In this document: piece by piece, positions 1-7,734 of the stretch
How positions within the stretch are numbered: the stretch's first letter is position 1
How the letters are laid out: every line of letters begins with the position of its first letter
DNA from: Ruegeria arenilitoris
GTDB lineage: Bacteria; Pseudomonadota; Alphaproteobacteria; Rhodobacterales; Rhodobacteraceae
Length of the DNA stretch: 64,000 nucleotides
Assembly (NCBI RefSeq): GCF_013031355.1
Contig: NZ_WPZO01000001.1
Span: 372,001-436,000, forward strand
Reading direction: 5' to 3'
Notes under the pieces: model-generated
The model's input: the letters and a program-made list of their open reading frames with translations, nothing else
Databases searched by the model: none
What the model was told of the DNA's origin: nothing
Program-made: the position numbers and the translations under genes

Positions 1-546
1 ACCGGCTGCCTGGACCAACTGCGCCCGCTCGACAAGCCTTTGGCGCGGCGCTTCAATGATCAGAACCGAGCAATTCTTAAGCGCTTCTTGCGCGCCCTCC
101 AGAATCATTTCTTCGGCCCCATCGACATCGATTTTCAGAAGATACGGGGCAGGCGGGTTCTGCGTTGCTACAAAAGTATCGAGCTTGAGTGTTTGCACGG
201 TGCGCAGAGACTCGGGCGCGGCTCCTTCCTCGGCGAAATTGGCATGTGTGACTTCCTGATCCTCTAGCACTGAAGAGACCCTAAGGTCTGCCGTCCCATC
301 AGCGTTCGAAACAGCAACTTCAATCAGGTCGTAGTCGATCCCAAATTTTTGATAGTTTTCCTCAATGATCGCAAAATGATCTTGAATGGGCTCAAACAGA
401 TAGTGTTTTAAGTCCGGAAAGTTCTTCATCAGTTCGGGCGTGCAGGTATGAATGCCGATATCGAGAATGCACTCGATAGGAAATTGGGCATCCTGAAGTT
501 GCTCAAGAATTGAGTTCTTGCTTGGTCGACGCTGATTACTTTTCAT
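1..546 (-). CDS. FkbM-family SAM-dependent methyltransferase, cut by the window edge
   Basis: The frame is open from the left edge to an ATG at 544-546, preceded by AAGGGTG. The 182 visible residues are the N-terminal part. Seen: an N-terminal segment with ILDIGIHTCTPELM (a SAM-binding glycine-rich region in degenerate form), FEPIQDHF, and the FkbM hallmark LKIDVDGAEEMILEGA near residue 145. FkbM proteins are usually O-methyltransferases of sugars or secondary metabolites; the substrate here cannot be told. It lies downstream of tpiA on the same strand after a 173-base gap and is probably transcribed separately. The surrounding DNA looks more AT-rich than the neighbouring core genes, which fits an accessory surface-glycan gene. 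Confidence 0.8.
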   Translation of the reverse strand, partial: MKSNQRRPSKNSILEQLQDAQFPIECILDIGIHTCTPELMKNFPDLKHYLFEPIQDHFAIIEENYQKFGIDYDLIEVAVSNADGTADLRVSSVLEDQEVTHANFAEEGAAPESLRTVQTLKLDTFVATQNPPAPYLLKIDVDGAEEMILEGAQEALKNCSVLIIEAPRQRLVERAQLVQAAG

Positions 547-719
547 AACACCCTTAAAAGTCAGTAGTTTGCTCCCAGGCTGGTGCGCGGGAAACGCGAC
601 ACCCAATCCCAAGGTCAGAATCATTTTGCTGGGCTATCCGCCACGCCTGCGAGTTTGACGATGGGGGAAGCGAATTCAACAAGTCATTTTAAAGCTGAAC
701 AAAATCAGACGAGAAGCGC

Positions 720-1469
720 TCAGGTTTTTTCCAATGCCTCGACAATGCCAGAAAAGTCCGCGGCCTTCAGGCTGGCACCGCCGACCAGCGCGCCATCCAC
801 GTTTGATACGCCAAAGATTTCGGCCGCGTTGGATGGTTTGACCGAACCGCCGTAAAGCAGGCGGACAGAACGACCAACGCCTTCACCGAAACGACGTTCC
901 AAGCGGGCACGGATAAAGTCGTGAACCTCTCCGATTTCGTTCAGCGTGGGAACCTTGCCGGTGCCAATGGCCCAGATCGGTTCATAGGCGACGATCAGGT
1001 TCTCTCCGGTCGACTGGTCGGGGATCGAGCCCGACATCTGGCCGCCGATGATCTCCAGAGTATTGGCGGCCTCGCGCTGTTCCAGGCTTTCGCCAACGCA
1101 GATGATCGCCTTCAGCCCGGCATCCATGGCCCCGCGGGCTTTGGCGCGAACGTCTTCGTTCTGTTCGTCGTGATCCTCGCGGCGCTCCGAATGGCCCAGA
1201 ATGACCGTGTTTGCACCGGCATCCACCAGCATGTCTGCGCTTATATCGCCGGTATGCGCGCCCGAAGTCGCAGCGTGGCAATCCTGCCCGCCGACGGTGA
1301 TTCCTGTTCCCCGCACGGCTTCTGCCGCGCGATGCAACAAAGTGGCGGGCGGGCAGATCAGAACGTCTACGGTCGGAGAGGGGAATGCACGGGTCAGGGC
1401 CTCCAATTCGCTCAGCGCTGCCGTCGTTCCGTTCATTTTCCAATTGCCAGCCGCCAGCTTACGCCGCAT
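720..1469 (-). CDS. tpiA: triosephosphate isomerase
   Basis: Interconverts dihydroxyacetone phosphate and glyceraldehyde 3-phosphate in the cytosol. The 249 residues are full length. Visible signature residues: AGNWKMNG with Lys11, GHSERR with catalytic His93, AYEPIWAIGTG with catalytic Glu163 at the start of flexible loop 6, and the phosphate-binding YGGSVKP near residue 205. The ATG is preceded by GGGAG on the minus strand. It is monocistronic as far as can be seen: the next plus-strand gene diverges from it with about 125 bases between. The two gap genes and tkt elsewhere in the window belong to the same central carbon pathways but are not linked to it. Confidence 0.97.
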   Translation of the reverse strand: MRRKLAAGNWKMNGTTAALSELEALTRAFPSPTVDVLICPPATLLHRAAEAVRGTGITVGGQDCHAATSGAHTGDISADMLVDAGANTVILGHSERREDHDEQNEDVRAKARGAMDAGLKAIICVGESLEQREAANTLEIIGGQMSGSIPDQSTGENLIVAYEPIWAIGTGKVPTLNEIGEVHDFIRARLERRFGEGVGRSVRLLYGGSVKPSNAAEIFGVSNVDGALVGGASLKAADFSGIVEALEKT

Positions 1470-1593
1470 GTCCCAATCTCCCTTAAGTATCGGTGTTCAG
1501 CAAACCGGATAGCACTGCCAGTCCGGACTGACAATTCCGGTTGCAGAGCGAACCGCAAAACGGCAGTGTCCGCGCGCAGAATGGAGCGGGCCT

Positions 1594-2505
1594 ATGATCG
1601 ACAACCTTGATCTGAAAAAACTGGACCAACGCGACCCTGTCGAGCTTGGCAAGCTGCTGCGTGCTGTGGGTGAGGTGGGGTTCTTAACTGTCTCGAATAC
1701 CGGGCTGGACGGCGACCGCGTGCGTCATGTTCTGTGCGCGTATCGTGCATTCTTTCACCTGCCGGAGGCCGAGAAAAAACGGGTCGATATGGCGCTGACC
1801 GGGTCCAATCGGGGCTGGGGCGCGTCGCGGTCCGAGCAGGTTGACCCGGAGGCGAACCCCGATTTCAAAGAAGTGTTCGATTGCGGCTATGAACTACCTG
1901 CGAACAGCCCATATGCCAACGCGAAGCTTGGCGTGTATGCGCCTAACCAGTGGCCGGATCATCCGCCCGCGTTCAAGCAAACGATCCAGACCTATTACAC
2001 GGATGCCTGCGCGGTTGCGATGCGCGTCCTGCGGGCGATCGCCGTGGCGCTGCGGCGTGCGGAAAACAGCTTTGACAACGCATTTGATACCCCGATGGCG
2101 TTGCTGCGCGGCAATTACTATCCTCAACGCCCGGACTGGGCCGGAGATCGCGACTTTGGTATCGGTGCCCACACGGATTACGGCTGTCTGACCTTGCTGG
2201 CCACCGACGGCACCTCGGGGCTTGAGGTGCAGATGCCGGATCGTAGCTGGGCAAAGGTAAAGGCCGCGCCTGGGACCTTTATCATCAATTTCGGTGAAAT
2301 GCTGGAGTTCTGGACGGCGGGGCAGGTCAAGGCCACCCTGCATCGGGTGGTTGGCGGCGCGCAGGAGCGTCTGTCGGTGCCGCTATTTTTCAACCCGTCC
2401 TATGGCACCAACGTGGCACCGCCAAACTCAGGTCGGACCATTCGCGCCGGCGAGCATCTGACCCGCCGGTTCAATGAGACCTACGTCCATCTTCAGGCAT
2501 CTTAG
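1594..2505 (+). CDS. 2-oxoglutarate/Fe(II) oxygenase, isopenicillin N synthase family
   Basis: 303 residues, usual length for the family. An N-terminal DIOX_N region contains GFLTVSNTG (residues 29-37) and the helix feeding into FHLPEAEK. The double-stranded beta-helix core carries the iron ligands His193 and Asp195 (GAHTDYG) and His250 (TLHRVV), and the 2-oxoglutarate-binding Arg259-x-Ser261 (RLS). Such enzymes hydroxylate or oxidise small molecules; members in proteobacteria are mostly uncharacterised and the substrate cannot be predicted. It diverges from tpiA. Its TAG stop overlaps the stop codon of the convergent SufA-like gene by four bases (2502-2505). Confidence 0.88.
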   Translation: MIDNLDLKKLDQRDPVELGKLLRAVGEVGFLTVSNTGLDGDRVRHVLCAYRAFFHLPEAEKKRVDMALTGSNRGWGASRSEQVDPEANPDFKEVFDCGYELPANSPYANAKLGVYAPNQWPDHPPAFKQTIQTYYTDACAVAMRVLRAIAVALRRAENSFDNAFDTPMALLRGNYYPQRPDWAGDRDFGIGAHTDYGCLTLLATDGTSGLEVQMPDRSWAKVKAAPGTFIINFGEMLEFWTAGQVKATLHRVVGGAQERLSVPLFFNPSYGTNVAPPNSGRTIRAGEHLTRRFNETYVHLQAS

Positions 2506-2867
2506 GATTGGGGCGTCAGCCCCTCGTCGAACTTGATCGACTCGCCGCACCCGCAGGCATCGACGACGTTCGGGTTGCGGAACTTGAAACCAGCCTCAAG
2601 CAGCGAAACCTCATAGTCGATCTCGGTCCCGAACAGGAACATCTGCGCCATCGGAGCAATCATGACCCGCGCGCCGTCCTGTTCTACGACCTCATCATTC
2701 GCGTCGGCCTGATCGACATAGTCCATGGTGTATTCCATGCCGGCGCAACCGCCTTTCTTGACGCCAATGCGCAGGCCAGCATGACCACCTGATTTCATCA
2801 GGCGGACGATCTGCTCTGCCGCTTTGGGCGTCATGGTCACGGCCTGTTTGCCGGGAATGCCGAACAT
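2502..2867 (-). CDS. sufA: A-type Fe-S carrier protein (SufA/IscA/ErpA family)
   Basis: An A-type scaffold that carries nascent [2Fe-2S] or [4Fe-4S] clusters to apoproteins. 121 residues from the ATG at 2867, chosen over an upstream codon because GGAG lies just before it and the family begins close to this point. The three cluster-ligand cysteines are present: one in GGCAGMEY and two in ACGCGES near the C-terminus. Residues GLRIGVKKGGCAG are typical. The SufA rather than IscA name is inferred from the nearby SufT-like gene; sufBCDS are not in the window. The C-terminal stop overlaps the convergent oxygenase stop by four bases. Confidence 0.88.
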   Translation of the reverse strand: MFGIPGKQAVTMTPKAAEQIVRLMKSGGHAGLRIGVKKGGCAGMEYTMDYVDQADANDEVVEQDGARVMIAPMAQMFLFGTEIDYEVSLLEAGFKFRNPNVVDACGCGESIKFDEGLTPQS

Positions 2868-3047
2868 TGTGATCTCCGTTGTCGCGCGTAGCATTCAATT
2901 TAGTGCTGACAGGGCAATGGCTCAAGACATAGCAGGGCTGCTTACCTAACTTTTCTGCCGTCGGGGGAATGGCGCTTGCCTTTTGAAATCAGGTGACCTT
3001 AGCTGAGCCCAAGGGTTTTCAGATGGTTCGAGATAAGGTGAGATGAA

Positions 3048-3374
3048 ATGGCTACGTATAAAGTTATTTGTAAAAACATGGTATTGGCGTCAGTTCTTGC
3101 GGTAACCGCGGGTGGGGCCTTGGCTGATACAGCGCAAAAAACACATCCGGTCAGTTGTGCCACGGCCGAAGGGGATTTGCGCGCGATTGCAGCCGAGAAA
3201 AAGCACGCGCAGGATCAACAGCTTGAAAGTGTAGCCGCTCTCACGCCAGCGGGTGCGTTGTTGGGTTTGGTTACGGGCACCGAAAACAAGAGGTTGTCCA
3301 TGCTCTCCGGCGATTATGTCAAAGCGTTGGATGAAAGAGCTGCTGAGATCAAATCCACGTGCGGGGTGCAGTAA
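3048..3374 (+). CDS. small secreted protein of unknown function
   Basis: 108 residues with a clear Sec signal peptide: basic start, hydrophobic stretch around residues 11-24, and a probable cleavage after GGALA. The mature part is about 80 residues, alpha-helical in character, with two cysteines (in VSCATAEG and STCGVQ) that could form a disulfide in the periplasm. I do not recognise a family. The gene is single, preceded by a weak GAGATGA-type ribosome site, and followed by a hairpin terminator at 3395-3420. No operon partner is evident. Confidence 0.65.
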   Translation: MATYKVICKNMVLASVLAVTAGGALADTAQKTHPVSCATAEGDLRAIAAEKKHAQDQQLESVAALTPAGALLGLVTGTENKRLSMLSGDYVKALDERAAEIKSTCGVQ

Positions 3375-3394
3375 TCCGTTTAATGGAATGAAAA

Positions 3395-3420
3395 AGACCG
3401 CTCTCGGGCAAGAGCGGTCT
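3395..3420. terminator. bidirectional intrinsic terminator
   Basis: Perfect 10-bp stem AGACCGCTCT / AGAGCGGTCT with a 6-base loop. On the minus strand the stem is followed by TTTTT, so it best terminates transcripts of the SufT-like gene; on the plus strand, with a weaker CTTATTCT tail, it follows the small secreted protein gene. Confidence 0.75.
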
Positions 3421-3601
3421 CTTATTCTGGTCGCTAGGCCGGATTAAGCGGGGGGACAATTGCCTGTCTCGACCTGCGTTGTGCGCTCATCGGGATGCGA
3501 GCATCTACACGCCGGGACTATTCTCAAGTAAAGTAACGGTTTTTCGAAGGTCCGGTGACAGAAAAATAAATCTTTTGCGACAAAGACTTATTTTGTCTGG
3601 C

Positions 3602-3964
3602 TTACATGAAACCAAGTTCCAGCCGCGCTTCGTCCGACATCATCTCCATGCCCCAGGGCGGTTCCCATGTCAGTTCGACGTCAACTTCTTTGACGCCCGC
3701 GACGGGTTCGATCGCTTCGACGATCCAGCCGGGCATGTCTCCGGCGACCGGACAACCGGGCGCGGTCAGGGTCATGATGACTTTCACCGCGTTTTCCTGA
3801 GTGATGTCGATCGTGTAGATCAAACCCAGATCGTAAATATTCACCGGGATTTCCGGGTCAAAGACCGTGCGGCAGGCCTCTACCACAGCGTCGTACAGGG
3901 GATGCTCAATGGACGAAGGCGCAATCAGCGGCGTGCCTTCCAATTGTTCACTCGGATGAGTCAT
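3602..3964 (-). CDS. sufT: SufT-like MIP18/DUF59 Fe-S assembly protein
   Basis: 120 residues of the MIP18 (DUF59) family, involved in Fe-S cluster maturation or insertion. Family motifs seen: DPEIPVNIYDLGLIY (residues about 37-51), the conserved cysteine motif TAPGCP near residue 70, and PPWGMEMMSDEAR near the C-terminus. It has a charged N-terminal extension of about 25 residues typical of SufT proteins encoded with suf operons in alphaproteobacteria. PaaD of phenylacetyl-CoA epoxidase is a relative, but no paa genes are adjacent. The SufA-like gene lies 735 bases downstream on the same strand, beyond a terminator and an unrelated plus-strand gene. Confidence 0.85.
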   Translation of the reverse strand: MTHPSEQLEGTPLIAPSSIEHPLYDAVVEACRTVFDPEIPVNIYDLGLIYTIDITQENAVKVIMTLTAPGCPVAGDMPGWIVEAIEPVAGVKEVDVELTWEPPWGMEMMSDEARLELGFM

Positions 3965-4034
3965 TCGTGCCTCGGGTCTGGTTCCTGAGCAATTATATAG
4001 GGAAAGCCTGTGGCAGCGTCCAGAGGTGCAATGA

Positions 4035-4050
4035 CGCCCCCTAAGGGGCG
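4035..4050 (-). terminator. hairpin after the SPFH/NfeD pair
   Basis: CGCCCC-CTAA-GGGGCG, six GC pairs with a 4-base loop, 11 bases past the NfeD-like stop. It has no U-run on either side, so it is a weak intrinsic terminator or an RNA 3'-end stabiliser. Confidence 0.4.
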
Positions 4051-4060
4051 CCCGCAGATC

Positions 4061-4339
4061 TTAGTCGTTGATGTCGTGCCGGAAGATTTTCACCTGACCA
4101 TGCGGCAGGGAGTATACACGCCGCAGCACCAGCCACGCGCTCAGGGACAATGCCGCGAAAATCAGCAGCAAAACCGGCAGTGATGGCGCCATTCCGGGGA
4201 TAACCAACATCAACCCGGTGATGGCTGCCCCGATCGCAAAGCCCAGAAAGATAAATCCGGGCAGCACGATCTCGAGGATCCCAAGAGCAAGCGCAGCTGC
4301 CAGCCAGATCCACCAGGTCAACCAGAAGGGATCGGCCAT
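4061..4339 (-). CDS. NfeD-like short membrane protein
   Basis: 92 residues with hydrophobic segments around residues 10-30, 33-50 and 54-70, then a short basic cytosolic tail. It resembles the membrane part of NfeD proteins (ALGILEIVLPGFIFLGFAIGA) but lacks the C-terminal OB-fold domain of longer family members. The start ATG overlaps the stop of the SPFH gene (TAATG), so the two are translationally coupled. NfeD proteins associate with SPFH proteins in membrane microdomains, matching this arrangement. Confidence 0.82.
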   Translation of the reverse strand: MADPFWLTWWIWLAAALALGILEIVLPGFIFLGFAIGAAITGLMLVIPGMAPSLPVLLLIFAALSLSAWLVLRRVYSLPHGQVKIFRHDIND

Positions 4340-5238
4340 TATTTTCCTCCTCTCAGCATCTTGAAGGCATCGCCAAAGGCCTCAAGCGCGTTGGCGGGCA
4401 CAACAATGGTTTGCGAGCCATTTCCTTTTCCCAGTGCATTCAGCGACTCAACCTGTTTCAGAGCGACCTGATACTGCGCGGCCTCGATGCCATTGTCCTG
4501 AATGGCCTTGGCGACCACGCCGGTTGCATAAGCTTCGGCCTCGGCCTGAATGCGGCGGGCTTTTGCGGTTTGCTCGGCGGCATACAGCTCGGCATCGGCG
4601 TTCAACTCGACCGCGCGTTTCTGGCCCTCGGCCTCGGTCACTTGCGCGCGGCGGGCGCGTTCGGCGTTCAGCTGTTGCAGCATCGCGTCGCGGGTTGCCT
4701 GATCCAGGTTCACGTCCAGAATCTCGGCGCGGGTCACTTCGATCCCCCAGTCATCCACGGCGGTTTCGACGCTTTCCTGAATGCGAGTGATCAGCTGCGC
4801 ACGGTTCGACTGGACCTCATCCAGGTCCATTTTACCGATTTCCGCCCGAACGATACCAGCAACAGTTGTTGCAATCGCGCCGTCTACGTCACGAATACGA
4901 TACACCGTCTTTTCCGGTTCGAGAATGCGGTAAAACACCGAGGTGTCGATCTGCACCAGCACGTTGTCTTTGGTGATCGCGTCCTGCGTTGCATTTGGCA
5001 GCTGGCGTTCAAGAATGGATATCTTGTGGCGGGCAACATCCAGAAAAGGCACGATAAAGTTGATGCCCGGGCCAAGCACCGAGTGCAGGCGTCCGAACCG
5101 TTCGACCACGTATTTCTCTGATTGTGGAACGATTTTGATGCCTTTGAAAATGACAACGACGATCAGTACCGCCGCCAACACGTAAATGATGTTCGACGTC
5201 AACAGACCAACGATCTGGTCTTCGTTTATGCCTATCAT
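4339..5238 (-). CDS. SPFH/band 7 membrane protein, stomatin/QmcA type
   Basis: 299 residues. One N-terminal transmembrane segment (about residues 15-32) is followed by the band 7 domain: GIKIVPQSEKYVVERFGR, PGINFIVPFLD, then the conserved block DEVQSNRAQL and DWGIEVTRAEI. Residues about 190-240 form an Ala/Glu-rich coiled coil (AEGQKRAVELNADAE) used for oligomerisation. Stomatin-like proteins build ring-shaped membrane scaffolds that influence protease activity and lipid organisation; QmcA of E. coli is the likely relative. SD AGAGGAC precedes the ATG. It is coupled to the NfeD-like gene. Confidence 0.93.
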   Translation of the reverse strand: MIGINEDQIVGLLTSNIIYVLAAVLIVVVIFKGIKIVPQSEKYVVERFGRLHSVLGPGINFIVPFLDVARHKISILERQLPNATQDAITKDNVLVQIDTSVFYRILEPEKTVYRIRDVDGAIATTVAGIVRAEIGKMDLDEVQSNRAQLITRIQESVETAVDDWGIEVTRAEILDVNLDQATRDAMLQQLNAERARRAQVTEAEGQKRAVELNADAELYAAEQTAKARRIQAEAEAYATGVVAKAIQDNGIEAAQYQVALKQVESLNALGKGNGSQTIVVPANALEAFGDAFKMLRGGK

Positions 5239-5413
5239 ATCTGTCCTCTTTTATTGTGTACTATAGTATACATGTGGGGATTGAATCGCCCGATTTCAAC
5301 TCTGGTATGGGGTGAACAGGCGTGGATTCAAATCTATGAAGTTGTGCTTGCGGCGTGGAATTTTCCAATTGTGACCGCTTTGCATCCCACGGTGTTTGCG
5401 ATATCGGGCAGGG

Positions 5414-6325
5414 ATGAAACTGATCATCGACACAGACCCCGGCATCGACGATGCGATGGCGATTGCCTACGCCGCTGCCGCGCCCGAAATTGACCTAATT
5501 GGCCTGACGACAGTGTTCGGCAATACCCATGTGCATCAGTCCAGTCGCAATGCACGGTTTTTGCTGAATAAACTTGGGCTGGACGCACCGGTGGCCGAGG
5601 GCGCCTCATTCGCGCTGGGTCAGAACCATCACGCGCCGTCCGAGCACGTGCATGGCCCGGAAGGCTTTGGCGACATTACTGAAATTCCCGAAATCGGCGC
5701 AAACCACGATATGTCGGCAGCAGAGTTTCTGGTTGATACAGCGCGTCGCCATATGGGCGAATTGGTCGTCTGTGCGGTTGGCCCGTTGACCAATATCGCT
5801 TTGGCGATGCAGCTGGATCCGGAGTTTTCGCGCAATATCAGTCGTTTGGTTGTCATGGGTGGCGCGGTTTACTGCCCCGGCAATGTGAGCGCCCATGCAG
5901 AAGCCAACATCTATCACGATGCCAAGGCCGCGGATGTCGTCTTTGCCACACCGCCGGAAACCGTTCTGGTGGGGTTGGATGTGACGCTGAAAACCCTCTA
6001 TGAGACCGCCGATTTTGAGGCTCTGGCCGAACGTTCCAAGGATATGGGTGCGTTTCTGCGCGATATCTCCAGGTTCTATCTGAATTTCTACAAAGAGGTC
6101 GGCGGGCTGGAAGGGTGCGGCCTGCACGATTCGACTGCTGTGATTGCCTGCACGCATGAGCCGATGTTCGAAATGGTCGAAACCGGCCTGAGCGTGGTGA
6201 CCGAAGGGCCAGAGATTGGCGCCACCCGTCCCGATCCGTCGCGGCCTGCGGTCCGCGTGTGCCGGGACGTGGACGGGGCAGGGGTCGTGGACCTGTTTAC
6301 CGAGCGTGTCGCATCACTGCCCTGA
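5414..6325 (+). CDS. inosine/uridine-preferring nucleoside hydrolase
   Basis: Hydrolyses ribonucleosides to base and ribose for salvage. 303 residues from the ATG at 5414; an upstream in-frame start would add six residues but alignment to the family favours [10 protein letters not shown]. The Ca2+-binding signature DTDPGIDDA lies at residues 6-14 and supplies the catalytic Asp. The [12 protein letters not shown] loop and the late HDSTAVIA motif, whose His and Asp contact ribose and Ca2+, are intact. Base specificity cannot be assigned. tgt follows after 65 bases and could be co-transcribed; both act on nucleosides or bases, though in unrelated pathways. Confidence 0.93.
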   Translation: MKLIIDTDPGIDDAMAIAYAAAAPEIDLIGLTTVFGNTHVHQSSRNARFLLNKLGLDAPVAEGASFALGQNHHAPSEHVHGPEGFGDITEIPEIGANHDMSAAEFLVDTARRHMGELVVCAVGPLTNIALAMQLDPEFSRNISRLVVMGGAVYCPGNVSAHAEANIYHDAKAADVVFATPPETVLVGLDVTLKTLYETADFEALAERSKDMGAFLRDISRFYLNFYKEVGGLEGCGLHDSTAVIACTHEPMFEMVETGLSVVTEGPEIGATRPDPSRPAVRVCRDVDGAGVVDLFTERVASLP

Positions 6326-6390
6326 CGGGTTGCAATGGCCTGACAGATCGGGCACATCCCACCCGGTTCAGCGACCCCCGAGGCAACCCC

Positions 6391-7521
6391 ATGACCGAGC
6401 GTTTTTCTTTTGACCTGAAAGCCACCGATGGCAAGGCCAGAACCGGTGTGATCAACACGCCGCGCGGCGAGGTGCGGACACCGGCCTTTATGCCCGTAGG
6501 CACCGCAGCGACGGTCAAGGCGATGATGCCCGAAAGCGTGCGTGCAACCGGAGCAGATATCCTGCTGGGCAACACCTATCACCTGATGCTGCGCCCCACG
6601 GCTGAACGTATCGACCGGTTAGGTGGCTTGCACAAGTTTATGAATTGGGAGCGTCCGATCCTCACGGACTCGGGCGGGTTTCAGGTCATGTCGCTGGCAG
6701 GACTGCGTAAGCTGACCGAAAAGGGTGTGACGTTCAAATCTCATGTGGACGGGTCCAAGCATGAATTGACACCGGAACGGTCGATGGAAATTCAACGGCT
6801 GTTGGGCTCGGATATCGTCATGTGTTTCGACGAATGCCCGGCCTTGCCTGCGGACCGGGATCGCATTGCCGAGTCGATGCGCCTGTCGATGCGGTGGGCT
6901 GAGCGGTCGCGCGAAGCGTTCGGAGATCGTCCGGGTCACGCGTTGTTCGGCATCATGCAGGGTGGTTTGGAACAGGACCTGCGCGAGGAAAGCGCTGAAG
7001 CGCTCAAGAAGGTCGGGTTCGAAGGCTATGCCGTTGGCGGTTTGGCCGTGGGTGAGGGGCAGGAGGCCATGTTCGACTGCCTCGACTACGCTCCTGACTT
7101 TCTGCCTGTCGACAAGCCGCGCTACCTGATGGGCGTCGGCAAGCCAGACGACATCGTTGGCGCCGTCGCGCGTGGTATCGACATGATGGATTGCGTATTG
7201 CCTTCGCGTTCGGGGCGCACCGGGCAGGTGTTTACCCGATACGGTGTGGTGAATATTAAGAATGCCCGTCATGCCGACGATCCGCGCCCGCTGGACGAGC
7301 AGTGCTCATGCCCGGCCTGTTCGAACTATTCCCGTGCCTATCTGCACCATGTGTTCCGCTCGAACGAGATGATCTCGGGGATGCTGTTGACTTGGCACAA
7401 CCTGCATTATTTCCAGGAAATCATGCAAGGTATGCGCGACGCAATCGCAGCGGGCACGTTCGATGCGTGGCAGGCCGAGTTCCATGCGCAACGGGCGCAA
7501 GGCGATATCGAGCCGCTTTAA
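6391..7521 (+). CDS. tgt: tRNA-guanine transglycosylase
   Basis: Exchanges guanine-34 for preQ1 in tRNAs with GUN anticodons, the key step of queuosine modification. 376 residues from the ATG at 6391; 44 upstream residues of the open frame are Arg/Gly-rich read-through of the nucleoside hydrolase and do not belong. Active-site Asp93 (LTDSGGFQV) and nucleophile Asp267 (DCVLPSR) are present, with CFDECP, GIMQGG and GGLAVGE. The zinc site is Cys305, Cys307, Cys310 ([16 protein letters not shown]) plus a His in LTWHNLHYF. No queA or other queuosine gene is adjacent. Confidence 0.97.
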   Translation: MTERFSFDLKATDGKARTGVINTPRGEVRTPAFMPVGTAATVKAMMPESVRATGADILLGNTYHLMLRPTAERIDRLGGLHKFMNWERPILTDSGGFQVMSLAGLRKLTEKGVTFKSHVDGSKHELTPERSMEIQRLLGSDIVMCFDECPALPADRDRIAESMRLSMRWAERSREAFGDRPGHALFGIMQGGLEQDLREESAEALKKVGFEGYAVGGLAVGEGQEAMFDCLDYAPDFLPVDKPRYLMGVGKPDDIVGAVARGIDMMDCVLPSRSGRTGQVFTRYGVVNIKNARHADDPRPLDEQCSCPACSNYSRAYLHHVFRSNEMISGMLLTWHNLHYFQEIMQGMRDAIAAGTFDAWQAEFHAQRAQGDIEPL

Positions 7522-7627
7522 TAACCCTGCGATAGCACCGCACGTTAAAAAAGGTGGATATGTCGGCGCGATACCTTGCAGTCCGGAAAACCTCGGGTCA
7601 TTCTGAATCGTGATACACGACGGTAAG

Positions 7628-7655
7628 GTTGAAAAAGGGCGATGAGGCCCCACCT
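7628..7655 (+). promoter_or_regulatory. probable sigma-32 (RpoH) promoter of lon
   Basis: GTTGAAA at 7628-7634, 13 bases, then CCCCACCT at 7648-7655. This resembles the heat-shock consensus CTTGAAA-N13-15-CCCCATnT. It would start an RNA about 70 bases before the lon ATG. lon is a classical heat-shock gene, which supports the reading. Confidence 0.5.
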
Positions 7656-7734
7656 TTATCGTCCAAGACAGGAGATGGCCGAGAGTTGCCTTATTCAGGG
7701 ACCGGAGCCATCTTGCCAACGATAAGGATTGAGC

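Noticed and set aside
583-855. A 90-codon plus-strand frame between the FkbM gene and tpiA
   Set aside because: It overlaps the tpiA C-terminus in antisense, has no ribosome site and low-complexity Ser/Thr-rich sequence.
5239-5290. A promoter TATACT with near-palindrome before the SPFH gene
   Set aside because: The -10-like element is good but no -35 lies at 16-18 bases, so it is too weak to list.
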